Shown one piece after another: positions 11,353-22,905 of a DNA stretch of 62,000 nucleotides; the stretch's first letter is position 1; the number at the start of each line of letters is the position of its first letter. A program made the position numbers and the translations under genes. Source of the stretch: Adiantum capillus-veneris (Eukaryota; Streptophyta; Polypodiopsida; Polypodiales; Pteridaceae); assembly GCA_014529385.2 (NCBI GenBank), contig CM043971.1, forward strand, positions 90,979,840-91,041,839. Direction: 5' to 3'. A model generated the notes under the pieces. The model was not told where the DNA came from, ran no database searches, and saw nothing but the letters and a program-made list of their open reading frames with translations.

Positions 11353-14300
11353 CATTGATGATTAGTGGAGGGAGCTTGGTGCTCTTGCTATAGCCACCAT
11401 TCGCATATACCTTGGTGAGGCTATTTTCTTTGCAATTACGGGTAAGACCATTGCAAAAGAATTATGGAAGTTGTTATGCTCTTGGGATGGCACTAGTGTA
11501 TCGAACAAAGTTTTTCTTATGAAGAAGCTCATGTATTTGAACATGAAAGAGGGAAACAGTGTCGGTTCACACTTAAATGAGTTCAACAACTTATTTTCGT
11601 AGCTTACACCTAAGAAACTCAATTTTGATGATGAAATGAAAACAATTTTCTTGCTATGCTCTTTGTTATTGTCATGAAACATGTTAAACACTACCATTAG
11701 TAACTCCATCCCCAAGGACAAGCTCGTTTTCAGTAAAGTTACTAGTGCTTCTCGATGAAGGTTGGTGACTCGTATCAACGTGACATTTGTGGCATTGGAT
11801 GTGAAGCTATGTATGCATAACGGCATTGAATTTATGCTTCGAGATTTCAGACTTGTGCCAAAGTTGACTAAGAGCTTAATGCTAGTAGGTCAGCTTGATG
11901 ATTTGAGCTATACTATAAATTTTGTCAATGGCTCCTAGATGATTTGCAAGGAGAATTTGGTCATTTTAATAGGCCAAAAATATGGCACATTGTACTCTTT
12001 GTATGTCTTTTCTGTGAAAGAGAATTCCATTTATGTCGACGAGCTAGATTCTACTTAGTTGTGGCATATATGGCTTCGTCATATGAGTCAGAAAGGAATC
12101 AAACAACTTCAACATTTGGGCTACCTCCTTGTCTTCTATTATTTTACTATTAGTTTGTGTGAGCATTGTATTTATAGCAAATAAACTAGGGTTACCACTT
12201 CTCCATTAAATATAGAGTTAGGAAATTCTCTAGACTTGGTACATAGTGATCTATGTGGGCTAGGGGGGCATTCTATTTCGTAACATTCATAGATGACTCT
12301 ACTCGAAAGGTGTGGGTCTACCTCTTGACGAGGAAAGAGTCATAGCAATGGTCTAGAACCAATCAGGCAAGAAACTGACAACATGTCAAAGTACGTCTCC
12401 ACTAAGTTCAAGAATATCTATAGCAAAAGAGGCATTAGATGACAACTTATACGCCTTCTCACAATGATATTATTGAGCGTATGAATAGAACAATCCACGA
12501 GAGAATTAGAGCCATGTTGTTTATGAGACAAACTTATCTCCAAAATTTTAGGGAGAGGCTGTTATGATAGCAATTTCATTATCAAATGTTTTCCTAGTAC
12601 ACCATTGAACTACAAGATTCCGTAGGGACTAGTAAGAAGTCAAACTATGACAGATCGTGTATTTGGGTGTAAGGTATTCTCACATGTCCTTAAAGAGCTA
12701 CGTAAAAAGCTAGATCCCAAATCACACAAATACATCTTCATTGGATGTGGTGTAGATAGAGAGATGCTGCATCCGGAATCTAGAAAAGTCATTTATACCT
12801 CACAAGTTATCTTCAAAGGGTTGAAGATGGACAACCAGCGAGTCATATAGATTGAGTATCACAAGGTCATATTTGAGGATGTAGCCTCAAATGAGATAAA
12901 CAAACAACTCAGTCTACTACTGACGTTCTTACCAATAGTGATGCTCCAGTCAGGAGATGAGAAGATCTGCATGAGTCTTTTGTGTTCCATAGCGTTTTCA
13001 TCCACGATTAGACTAATTATTGGTTAATGATTGCAGACAACCTCTTTGCTTCCAAGAGGCTATCCCGATGGAAGATAGCATGAAGTGGGAGTAGGAAATG
13101 CAATCGGAGTACAACTCGATTAATAAAAAAACGAGACTTGGGAGCTGATAGAGTTGCCAAAAGGCAAATAAGCTTTGCCTTGCAAATGAGTGTATAAGAA
13201 GAAATACGCGGCATAAGATCTCAAGCGTATGTATAAGGCTAGATTGGTTGCTAAGGGATTCAAGCAAAAGGAAAGACGTAGGCTTTGATGATATTTTCTC
13301 TTTAGTAGTCAAGATGACTACATTGTGTCTTATGCTTAGACTATGTAGCCATTGAGGACATGGAACTTGTCAAATGGACGGGAAGACGACTTTCCTTCAT
13401 GGGGATCTAGAAGAAGACATCGATTTAAAATAGCCACGGGATTTTGAAGTTGAACTTGACAAGTCTATGAGGGCATAACTGGTGTGTAGATTGCATAAGG
13501 CATTGTATGGCCTAAAGCAAACCTCAAGGCAGTGGTACCAAAAATTTGACAAGTACATGTAGTCCCAAGGTTTTGTACAGAGCCAAGAATATCACTGCCT
13601 GTATACCCAGAAGTTGAACGATGTTTCACTTATCATCTTGATACTATATATTGATGAAATGCTCATTGCTGAGCAGTCTAAAGACGAGTTTGCAATCTTG
13701 AAGAAATCACGTAGCATGTAGTTTGCTATTAAGGATTTGGGAGATGCAAGTCACTTTCTTGGTATGCATATCAAGAGGGATATGAAACGTGGAATATTGG
13801 AGCTATCTTAGGAAACGTATATCCACCACATATCCACAAGATCTTGCAACATTTTAATATGCACGGGAAAAAAGCTACATTGAGTATCCCAATGCAAGGA
13901 TATGAAAAACTTTGCAAGAATGATGCTCCCAAATCTAATGCCGAGAAAGCAAAAATGGCCAAGGTGCCATATTCTTCAAGAGTAGGCAATCTTATGTACC
14001 CCAGGATAGCCACCAGACCATGGGTTGCATTTTCAGTGAGAATGATTAGTAAATTTATGGAAAATCCTAGCAGGAAGCACTGGGAAGCAGGAAGCATATT
14101 TTGAGATACCTTAAGGGTACAACAAGGAAGTGCTTATGCTTTGGGAAGAATGATGTATCCATAGTGGGTTACACTGATGCAAACTATGCGGGTTGTGTGG
14201 ATAGTCAAAAATCTACGCATGGCCATGTATTCTTATTTGTTGGAGCCCCCATGTCATGGTATGAAGGTAGAGTATGCTACAATTTTTGGTGGTAGCAAGG

Positions 14301-14400
14301 AAGTTGTATGCTTAGCTCGTCTAGTGGGACACCTTGGCATTTTTGGAAATACCTCTTGGAGGCACATGCTATTTAGTATCTCTTTATTGCCTTGATGTAA
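11353..14400 (+). pseudogene. Older Ty1/copia remnant (gag to RNase H), host of the inserted element
   Basis: Begins in mid-gag (ATIRIYLGEAIFFAITG, KELWKLL, SNKVFLMKKLMYLNM) directly after the 3' LTR, continues through gag pre-integrase (LWHIWLRHMSQKGIKQL), integrase start (LVHSDLCG; 12230-12320), integrase tail (FGCKVFSHVLKELRKKLDPKS; 12660-12720), RT (ELPKGK near 13150; LYGLKQTSRQWYQKFD near 13505; YIDEM for YVDDM near 13650) and RNase H (RYLKGTTRKCLCFG and VGYTDANYAGC; 14100-14200). Many stops and frameshifts. The 5' part is missing or unrecognisable left of 5394. Confidence 0.85.
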
Positions 14401-15814
14401 TAGCTTATAGTCGCTTTGCATTTGACTATTTTCCAAGAAGGCCAAACTACAATAGTGGAAAAAAGGACACAAAAAACATTGCATTTGTGACTTTGTATGT
14501 CACTTCAAATTGGAAAATTACCTTTGCTTCGCACTTTTATGAAATAATTAAAAGCTTGTTTTCAACACGATATTTATCTCATTCTAGCTAAGTACACATT
14601 TCAAATTCATTTTGATGGCAATAGTGCACACGTGCAAAGCCTAACCTTTTGAAGTGCTAGCAAAGCAATTGTACCCTTCAAGCATCAAACATGTCTCTAA
14701 AAACTGCTTCCAAGTGTGGGAAGTACTCTTCATATGGATTTTACATGCCACGGATGACAAAAACTAGATTTGATTCACTCTATTTGATAGGCCATGTTGT
14801 GTTTATCTAACACCATCACGCGCTTGGTGTCCTTGTGTGTTAGGAGCATATTGATGATGTTGCACTATGGTTACAAAAACTATACATTGACATGTTTTTT
14901 ACAGTAATGTTGTGCACATATGGTTATACGAATTACACATTGACATGTTTTTCTATAGTAATGTTGTGCACATATGGAAAGGTCGGCTTCTTAGTAAAGT
15001 CATTGTGTTCCTCACGCCATAGACATGTCCCTAGCCACTTAACTCAGATATGAGACGTAAACTTTTACACAAATTTTAGGCGTGCCATGTTCAATCTCTT
15101 TCTTGTGTTACTAGTTGTAGACATTGGACTATTACTCATAAGTATTGACTATTGAAATGCAATTTGATCGATTGGTATTGACTGTGGAATGTAATTTGAA
15201 GATGAGCCGATCAAATCATCTTAAAGACACTTTCCTATAGTCGTAGACATTGGACTATTACTCACAAGAAGTATTGACTATTGGAATGCAATTTGATCGA
15301 CTGGTAGTTGGTTGTGCCATTATATACTATTTTGGAAATTCAATAATGCCGACATTATTTTAGTGTGGAATCATGGTCATACATAAAGAGCTTTGTGGTG
15401 CTTACCGCATAATATTTGACACTTTAGAGTGGATTGTGAATGGGCAATCTCCACAATGATCAAACTACCTAGACATGAGAGAGAGGAATGAGAATCAATA
15501 GGAACACAAAACTACTTGAATTTCATAATTGAGGATTACTAAAGATAAATTGGTTCACTCTGCAAGTAGGCTCGAACCTCCCAAATACCCTCAAGCAAAC
15601 TTGACTTGCATTGTAGCCAATCAAATCAATCTCAATTGCGATCACAATCACAATTAGAGCCTCGCCCAAATGGGTGTTAAATGTCTTCGGAAATGGACAA
15701 TAAACTTGGGAGCTTGTTTCTTGTCCCATCTTGTAAGAAGGTCATTGGCGTGAAGTGATTTTCAAAATCAAGTTTCATTTTGATGGTGCTTTGAGCAAGT
15801 AAAAGGCTTTCCTT
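14401..15814. other. Unassigned AT-rich stretch with two direct repeats
   Basis: No coding sequence recognised. It contains a ~55-bp tandem repeat around TGACATGTTTTT and AATGTTGTGCACATATGG (14868-14923 and 14924-14978), and a ~60-bp repeat starting GTAGACATTGGACTATTACT (15117-15176 and 15243-15305). Confidence 0.6.
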
Positions 15815-16080
15815 GTGCTCAAGATAACCCTCAACACAAAGGTAATGACTTTGATGAGTCTTTCGCTCCTATTGCATGATTCACTATTATATGTCTTCTG
15901 TTTGCACATGTTGGACATATAGATGGCTTGTTTGTGAGGTAGACATAGAATCTATTTTTAAGAATGGTAACTTGAAGAAGGAAGTATATGATGAACATCC
16001 CCTGGTTTTGTCATTGTTAATTATTGGCAACATGTCTATTTGTTGAAGAAGGCATTATATGGACTTAAACAAGCACTAAC
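15815..16080 (+). pseudogene. Copia RT fragment, copy 1
   Basis: Short frames spell GNDFDESFAPIA, then a VDIESIFKNGNLKKEVYDE segment (usual VDVKSAFLNGDLKEEVYVEQP) and KKALYGLKQA. Upstream and downstream pol regions are missing. Decayed fragment of a different copia lineage from the element at 5.4-11.3 kb. Confidence 0.8.
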
Positions 16081-16099
16081 GTCTTCTTATTGCAAATAA

Positions 16100-16254
16100 A
16101 GGACACACAAAAGGCTTGTTTATTAGGTAGACGTGAAATCTACTTTTAGGAATGGCAACTTGAAGAAGGAAGTGTATGATGAAAAACTCCTGTTTTTGTA
16201 TTTGATGATTATAAGAAACACATCATTATATGGACTTAAGCCAACACTTGAGGC
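16100..16254 (+). pseudogene. Copia RT fragment, copy 2 (diverged duplicate)
   Basis: Repeats the core of copy 1 with changes: VDVKSTFRNGNLKKEVYDE followed by LYGLKPTLEA. It has an internal deletion relative to copy 1. Confidence 0.75.
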
Positions 16255-17341
16255 TTGATATCAAAAGACAAACGCCAAAGTCATCTACTTGGGTTTTCAA
16301 CGTTCTCATGCCAATGCGTATCTAATGTGGTGCTCAACAATCATAACACTTGCCTCGTTCTCTTGTGTGCAAATTCTCTTATGGTCAGAAGCTCAAATGC
16401 AAATCTTGTTGGTTGGGTGAAAACCCAACTGAGGTAGCCTCATGTGTTATAAGAAATATATTCAAGAATTGCCACAAAAATATTTGTTTGGGAAATAGTT
16501 CTCCCATTAATTGTTCTATGATTCTCAACTCTCTAAGGATGGTAAAATAATTTACTTGATACTCGCGACTACACGCAACCCTTATTGGTTCTCTACTATA
16601 TTTGCTTAGCACACTTGTTGATATCAGCTACGACATGAGTATCTTGAAACAGCTTTCTAATCTACCACACCTCTCATTAGCAAAAAATTAATTGAGTACT
16701 TTTATATCTTTAGGTACTATCGACTATCACATCCTCTTATCGTATGAAGATATTCTTGTTGGTTAGGGCCGAGCTGGATGTATTGGCACACACATATCTA
16801 TCTCCAGTATAAGCTTTCCTTTCTGTAATGCATTTTTGTCATGGAACGGATAAACATCAGACACTAATTCCTCCTTCCTCTACACTGACACCGAGTAGAG
16901 GGCCACGGCTATAAGATTGCCACTATCCATAGACTCTCTATCTATCCAACAAAGCCTTTCGATGGTTTTTTAATAGTCACTAATTGCGAAGCCATCACCA
17001 TTTTGTTAACTGCCAAGGGCACTGACGCACGACGAGATACAAGAACAATACCACAAACCCTTTTTGGCTTCAATAGATTAGAATGTAATGCTATTGTACC
17101 TTAATCTCATACTATCAAGTTCTCATCGTGTTGTTGCTTTAGCACTCGTATGGTATTACATATAGCGGTTCAGTATCATTTCTATTTGGATTACATTGAA
17201 GGAGATTATACCAGTCTATTCTAGTTTTGCTCCTTCTCAATACAAACTATTCACATGGACTCTCCAAAGAGGTGTCTTCATATCAAGAATAGAAATAAGG
17301 GGGGAAAAAGAATTTAGATAAGGGCAGATGATCCCTCATAT
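16255..17341. other. Unassigned stretch
   Basis: No domain, terminal repeat or long frame recognised. The left end could contain decayed copia sequence continuing from the RT fragments, but nothing diagnostic is readable. Confidence 0.35.
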
Positions 17342-17968
17342 AACTACTAGAGCACATGCCCTTGGAGGGTTCAACAATGTGAGTACAAGATAGGAAATGA
17401 CCATCTTGAAGTACAGAGGATATCGATAAAAGGTATTGCCACGTATGCAATGTCTATCATGTACTAGTGCATTTTTCGCCTTCGTGCTCCTACAAGTCAC
17501 CCCGTGTTTGCTTAAAATTGCATCAATCCTAGCTTTTAACAGTATGCGACGTGATTATCCATACAATCCGACATTCCAACTAAAAGCTTACAAGTTGCTA
17601 CTCTTTTACCCAATTTCAATGCTTGAAAAGCAACAAACTTTATCACAAATTGTTTAACTACTAGAGCACATGCCCTTGGAGGGTTCAACAATGTGAGTAC
17701 AAGATAGGAAATGACCATCTTGAAGTAGAGAGGATATGGATAAAAGGTACTGCCACGTATGCAATGTCTATCATGTACTAGTGCATTTTTCGCCCTCATG
17801 CTCCTACAAGTCACCCCGTGTTGCTTAAAATTGCATCAATCCTAGCTTTTAACAGTATGAGGCGTCATTCTCCATACAATCCGACATTCCAACTAAAAGC
17901 TTTCAAGTTGCTACTCTTTTACCCAATTTCAATGCTTGAAAAGCAACAAACTTTATCACAAATTGTTT
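17342..17968. repeat. Tandem duplication, ~314-bp unit x 2
   Basis: 17342-17655 and 17656-17968 both start AACTACTAGAGCACATGCCC and end CAAATTGTTT, with a few substitutions and single-base indels. No coding role recognised. It lies just beyond the predicted 3' UTR of the ABC1K-like gene. Confidence 0.95.
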
Positions 17969-18027
17969 TCATTGAAATGTTTGCAGCTTGCTCAGGAGAA
18001 CTTTTAGTTAATAATGATAATGGTATT

Positions 18028-18033
18028 TTTATT
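18028..18033 (-). promoter_or_regulatory. Possible polyadenylation signal of the ABC1K-like gene
   Basis: AATAAA on the minus strand, ~230 bases past the stop codon at 18264-18262. The position suits a plant 3' UTR; the motif alone is weak evidence. Confidence 0.3.
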
Positions 18034-18261
18034 GTAGGTGGAAGAGCACCAAGCATTGACCTCAATGTGAAGATAGGTCAAGCTTCCACCACATAGAAAG
18101 AAAAAATGTATTCTTTTGATTAAGCTTTACACAATTGAAGCCTTTTGGTTTCTTGCTATCGACGTAGTGTCGGTTAGCAAAAAAAATGGGTTAGCGAAAA
18201 AAGCAATCACCATATAATGTGAAGTCGCACCATTTTACATATGGTACATTTGAATACATGA

Positions 18262-18335
18262 TTAAATCATTTTCTCAAACTTATCCAATCGTTGAATTCT
18301 CCTCATGGCAAGGATGAAGAGCAGCATAAAAACAC
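18262..18335 (-). CDS. ABC1K-like gene, last exon
   Basis: Acceptor AG at 18337-18336 after GGTGC. Two bases (GT) complete the Gly codon begun in the previous exon, then VFMLLFILAMRRIQRLDKF, EKMI and stop TAA (18264-18262). The first half is a membrane-type hydrophobic segment and the end is basic, as in ABC1K proteins that finish KLDKFEKMI. 74 bp = 2 + 24 codons, so phase agrees exactly with the exon 17 kb upstream; this is strong evidence that it is functional coding sequence. Confidence 0.85.
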
Positions 18336-18443
18336 CTGCACCCACCATAAACAAGACATTTATAAAAGGTTACTACATCTAGCCTTACCTTGGAAGCAGT
18401 CAATAAGTCCTATCAATAAATCTTGACTTTCAGGCAGATGTTG

Positions 18444-18616
18444 CATAGTTACCAGGAACGGAAAATCAAAACGCGGAACAAGAAACGGAAACATGCATGA
18501 ATTACTATTCCACGTTACGGACACTCGTGTCTAAACACTGAATGGGTATTCCGAATGGGAAGTTGGAATAGTAACGAGGAACGGAAGCCTGAAAACGGCC
18601 ATTTTTTGTAACTATG
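18444..18616. mobile_element. Short inverted-repeat element (MITE-like, ~173 bp)
   Basis: CATAGTTAC (18444-18452) and its reverse complement GTAACTATG (18608-18616) bound a non-coding segment that repeats the theme GGAACGGAA/AAACGGAA. It lies in the 17-kb intron close to the last exon. The target duplication is not clear. Confidence 0.55.
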
Positions 18617-18840
18617 ATATGCTGTCCCTTTTTTCCTACAACAGGACGTCCACGATCTTGATGTCTTACCATAAGATCAAACTCCCTTTGTGGTTGTAGT
18701 TCTCTTTGTTCTTCTTCCTTGGTTGTAAAAGATATTTTTCTACCCCTAGAGTTACAACTCCGTCCCTCCACCCTCCCATGTACTGCTATCTTGTACCTTC
18801 CTTCTTTTTTTGAAAAGGCAGAGGCACACTCATGTATACC

Positions 18841-18911
18841 GAACCTCGATCTGTTTACAGAGGCTAATTTTGGCCTCTAGTAAACGTTAATCTCTCTCTC
18901 TCTCTCTCTCT
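18841..18911 (+). mobile_element. LINE 3'-end module followed by (CT)n
   Basis: AGAGGCTAATTTTGGCCTCT (18859-18878, a 7-bp stem with a 6-base loop), then AAACGTTAAT and a 21-bp CT run (18891-18911). Same order as the family-A LINE ends (hairpin, ACGTTAAT, CT). No LINE coding sequence remains upstream, so this is either a very short 5'-truncated copy or a SINE-like derivative. Confidence 0.6.
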
Positions 18912-19544
18912 TTTTCTTCTGTGTTTGTGTGTGTGAGGAAGCCGGAGAGGGAGGAGCATTACATTTGCAATGTATGGTGCATTATGATACTCAGGGGAGA
19001 TACTACCGCTTGTTTCAGAAGCGCTTTGAACCCCTACAGAGAGTGATGCATTTTGAGGACCAAAGATGATTGGGGTTCTCTCTTAGAGCTCCACAGACGC
19101 TGAGCAGCCATCCTGCGGGAAAAGAGCCCCACCAGCCACTTCCAGCGAGGCAGAACACTGTTACCAACTTTTTTGTCGCATGCATGAATACAGGCAGTGC
19201 TGCTGACACCACTATTCCATCGTTGACTCCGACACAAACACATCATTGGGGGCCTTCACTTCAAGAGGTGTTCCCTTGGATAGAGCAATAGCGCTCACCC
19301 AAGCGAGACAACCACACCCATCCATGAGGAGACTCAAGATGTCCACGTCACAGACAGATCAAAGTGATCATTGAGTGCCACCGAAGGGGGATGCCACATC
19401 TTATAAACACATACCTACATCTTTCCATGAGGAAGACACTTCATGGACTATGGATGTAATTTGTAGATAAGTAGCTCATTTCAACCTTTAAATTTAGGCT
19501 TACTTTTCTGTCTCTGTCAGACCAGAGATTTCCTTTATTGTATG

Positions 19545-19591
19545 TACTGCTTTGGTCTCACAGGCCACATTAACCTTTTGTAGACGCTTAT

Positions 19592-19679
<88 letters not shown>
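19545..19679 (+). mobile_element. LINE 3'-end module followed by (CT)n(CA)n
   Basis: GGTCTCACAGGCCACATTAA with CCTTTTGTAGACGCTTATATA corresponds base for base to the family-A end. It is followed by CT 19595-19635 and CA 19637-19679. The hairpin is weakened. No coding sequence upstream. Confidence 0.6.
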
Positions 19680-19721
19680 GCACACACGAACTTGGTTTAC
19701 CCCTGTTAAGCTTGAACTCAC

Positions 19722-20306
19722 ATGCTGGCTAATGCTAAACTTTTTACCCGCCCTGACCTAATTGCTTGCCTGGATATGACTGCCTCGATGGAGCTGATGA
19801 GTATACTGTTGTATATGATTAACATAACCAATGTGGAGGTTTGCCTTACATTTGTTACTGCACTTGCTTGTGCCGCTCTTATTGGAGCTGAGGGTTATAT
19901 TTTCTTAAGGATGATTTTACCTGCTTATGCTAGACATAATCTTGCTAATGGTTTTATGGTTGTAATGGTGTTTTCCACAAGTTTGGACCTGATACTTCCC
20001 TTTGTGATGAATCTGGCTTATGTTGAGCATAAGGAAGGGGATAGTTTTATTGTTTTCTGTGCAATTACTATCTTTCTCCTCCATATTAGGACCTGTAATG
20101 TGATGGAGGGCCTTTTCTCTTCTCTATGCCATGATATAATGGATCTGATATTTTCAACTAATGGTTTTTACCAAGTGGGACCCTCCCCCTTGGGTGGTTT
20201 ACCGGATGCTTGGACAATAATTAATGGCTTTAATACTTTTCCCAATACCGGGTCCTTCCCTGTTGCTACCTTAGTCTTTCTCTTGCCCCATTCACTTTTT
20301 ATATGA
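19722..20306 (+). CDS. Hypothetical 194-codon hydrophobic ORF
   Basis: Open from ATG 19722 to TGA 20306 between two simple repeats. The protein has three strongly hydrophobic stretches (around residues 38-68, 77-100 and 110-126), so it could span membranes, and a Pro/Gly-rich tail. I recognise no family. It lies in the large ABC1K-gene intron on the opposite strand. The minus strand is also largely open here, which weakens the case for coding. It may be a transposon relic or chance. Confidence 0.25.
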   Translation: MLANAKLFTRPDLIACLDMTASMELMSILLYMINITNVEVCLTFVTALACAALIGAEGYIFLRMILPAYARHNLANGFMVVMVFSTSLDLILPFVMNLAYVEHKEGDSFIVFCAITIFLLHIRTCNVMEGLFSSLCHDIMDLIFSTNGFYQVGPSPLGGLPDAWTIINGFNTFPNTGSFPVATLVFLLPHSLFI

Positions 20307-20457
20307 CTCTCGAGATGTCTCGCCTCTCTCTGATTTGTCGACGGGCCGGCTCGGTGTTTCTCTCCCCTTGTGTGGCTTGTGCTATTGCCTCCCGCCATCG
20401 CCTGGTGTACCTGGATGACGTATCTGCTTGCGGAAGGGCAGTAGGGGCTGGTGAAGA

Positions 20458-20460
<3 letters not shown>

Positions 20461-20513
<53 letters not shown>

Positions 20514-20520
20514 CCCCCCC
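20461..20520 (+). repeat. (CT)25 followed by C10
   Basis: Pure CT dinucleotides to 20510, then ten C. No LINE 3' module directly precedes it. Confidence 0.97.
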
Positions 20521-21782
20521 AAACAAAAGAAAACAGAAAAAAAGAGGCTGATTCTATTACTTGAAAGTCCCCCAGAACGCCCAAATGGTGCAGATCAAAA
20601 ACTTGAGCTACCAAAAGCCACTAGCGCTGAAGATGACCATAAGCAACTGCAAGAGCTCGGCGTCCCACCAACTGGTAAAATCTGACAGGAGAGGTAATGG
20701 ATGACCAAAAAAGAGAAAGCAGTCGGTGACGAAGATGAGGGGGAAGAGACAACTCACATCACCAAGAAACTGCAGGAAGATGTCACGAGATGGGTAGCAA
20801 AGCGTTGCACTAGAGCTGGCAAGGAGTTGTCAGCCAGAATAGAGAGCAGTCCACTTGCTCAAGGTGGCTCCTAAAGACCAAAGCTGGTATGCGGCACTGT
20901 ACGAGGCTTTGAAGACCACCACCAGGCAGCCACCTGTTGTAGAACCTTGGTAGAGCGAGCTGAGAATAGAGCAGCGAGCCAACAACCAAACCAACCAACG
21001 AAAGGAGCCACGACAAACCACCTAAGCCAAAATAACAAGACCCCAAAAACCCCAACAAGAAAAGGAGGAAAAGAAACAGAAACAAAATCAACAGAAACAA
21101 AAAAGCAAGTAAAACGTACTCTAAAGACATATTGTACCCATACACGTACACACTCGCACGCAAGAACTCAAGCACCCTCCCGAAAGCAAGCCATCAAAGT
21201 ACATCAAAACAAAAACACCATGCAAAAAATTTGCATAACTCACACACACAGCATGCATATATGCACACATCCACACAGACACAAAAGAAAAGACAAACAA
21301 CAAACAAGCAAATCATGGAAAGGGGAAAGCAACAATAGATGCAGAAAGAGGCCAAACCAAGGAGCTTGCGAGCATCCCTGGACCAGCAAAATCAACACAG
21401 GAAAGAAATGCCTGAACAATTGTTAGAAAGTTTGCAGCACCAGGTGGATATCAGTGGTGTGGGAGGCGAGGTTGAGCTACCAACCTTTTCTTGGCAGAAA
21501 CAATGATCCCGACCGGCTCCATATTGGTGAAGGAGAAGCAACACCAAGAGGTTGGAGAGCAAGGCCAAGATTCTGCACCAAGCGAAGAGGGAGATGGGCA
21601 CGAACTTGATTCTGCAGAGGCCAGTGGGCAACGCAGAGTCGAGACCAGCAGAGGGCAGCGTTGCATGGCAGGAGACGTCGCAAGGCTGGAGGCAGGATCT
21701 GCAAAGGGTAGACGAGGTGCAGAGCAGAGTTCAGCAGGCACATGCAGTAGAGCAGTGGTGGGATCGGCAAAGGAGCGCGCGG
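20521..21782. other. Unassigned intronic stretch, partly A- and CA-rich
   Basis: Open frames are short and on both strands. 21000-21340 is purine/A-rich with CACA runs. No domain recognised. The junction into LINE sequence at about 21783 is abrupt. Confidence 0.4.
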
Positions 21783-22432
21783 CATCCTCACATCAGCTCG
21801 AGATTGAGACTGGCAGATTCACAGGGATACCAGAAGATAGCAGGATATGCCGCTTATGTCATCTAGAGCCAGAGACAGAGTTACATTACATATGTCATTG
21901 CGCAGTGTTCGATGAGATACGAGGCAGTTTTCATTGTCTATTCAGAGAGGGTTTTGGGCCTCTATCTTAGGGTCATGACCTATGAGGATCAGAGATGTCT
22001 TGGACTGTATCTACTTGAGTTACACAGGCACAGAGATACTTTACTGGACCCCCAGATGAGCAGCCAGAGGAGCAGATACCATTGCAGAGCTTTGCCCGCA
22101 CTCAATACTACCGCTACTGGCATTCTCATAGACCGAGCATTGGAGCTAGGGAGATCTAGACGCCCGCGATTGAGGAGAGGAGCTAGACAACATCGACAGA
22201 GACTACAACAAAGGATTCGAGCCATACTCTCTCGATGTCCAGAGTGCAAATGAGGATGGATCTCCACCATATCTTCCCCCCTTCTTTCATTGTACTACAC
22301 ATTGTATTTTGTTTCAGTTCTTTTTGATTCCGGACATGGTATCAGATTCATTATGTTGTAAAGGCTTGGTCTCATAGGTCATTTTGGCCTTTTTGAAGAC
22401 GTTAATATATCATTTTATTTCATTTCATTTCA

Positions 22433-22434
<2 letters not shown>
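21783..22434 (+). mobile_element. LINE family A, copy A1 (3' end only)
   Basis: Starts at the C-terminal region: SSHQLEIETGRF, then the Cys/His cluster CRLCHLEPETELHYICHC, the REGFGPLS segment, then a stop and frameshift, and the basic tail LELGRSRRPRLRRGARQ. The 3' UTR holds GGTATCAGATTC, the hairpin AGGTCATTTTGGCCT (22376-22390), GACGTTAATATATCA and ATTTC-type pentamers. Ends at a CT tract. Confidence 0.85.
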
Positions 22435-22499
<65 letters not shown>

Positions 22500-22506
22500 C
22501 GCGCGC
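22435..22506 (+). repeat. (CT)n then (GC)n at the 3' end of LINE A1
   Basis: CT 22435-22484 continuing as alternating GC 22485-22506. It directly follows the LINE ATTTC tail. Confidence 0.95.
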
Positions 22507-22905
22507 ACGGCACAAAAAATGGTTGTATACTGTGTACAAAGAGACCTCAGGAAATGCTGAAAGGCGGCAGGCCTAACACCCAGAGGATGTACAAGACCAG
22601 AAGTAAAGTGTGAGGGTTATGTATACATCAAGGTGGCTTATATGAAGAACCACTGAAGAGGTGCGTGAGGCCATGTAATGCGACCATGGTCCAGACTACA
22701 AAGCATTCAAGATCTCAGTCATGTGTCCAAAGATGCCCTTGAGGAGCCCGCTAAAGTATCCCACTGGCTACGGAGAGTAAGCAGTAGCTCGGTCCAAATG
22801 TTGTCGAAGTGGGGAAGATTGTGAGCCCAGAATGTGAGCTCAATGAGCCTTCTACATGTGATTTTTGCTTGGTTTAGCAGAGGATTTTGGACACTACTTC
22901 TGTAC
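22507..22905. other. Unassigned stretch
   Basis: A minus-strand open frame of ~60 codons (22719-22907) is present but no family was recognised. Confidence 0.3.

Noticed and set aside
20168-20614. 148-codon minus-strand ORF with VQASGKPPKGEGPTW
   Set aside because: It runs through a CT/GA tract and overlaps the plus-strand hydrophobic ORF. No domain recognised on either strand; I kept only the cleaner plus frame at low confidence.
22337-22352. GGTATCAGATTC motifs (also 26017, 32438, 43730) as LTR primer-binding sites
   Set aside because: They resemble the initiator-tRNA site GGTATCAGAGC, but they lie in LINE 3' UTRs at a fixed distance before the hairpin with no LTR nearby.
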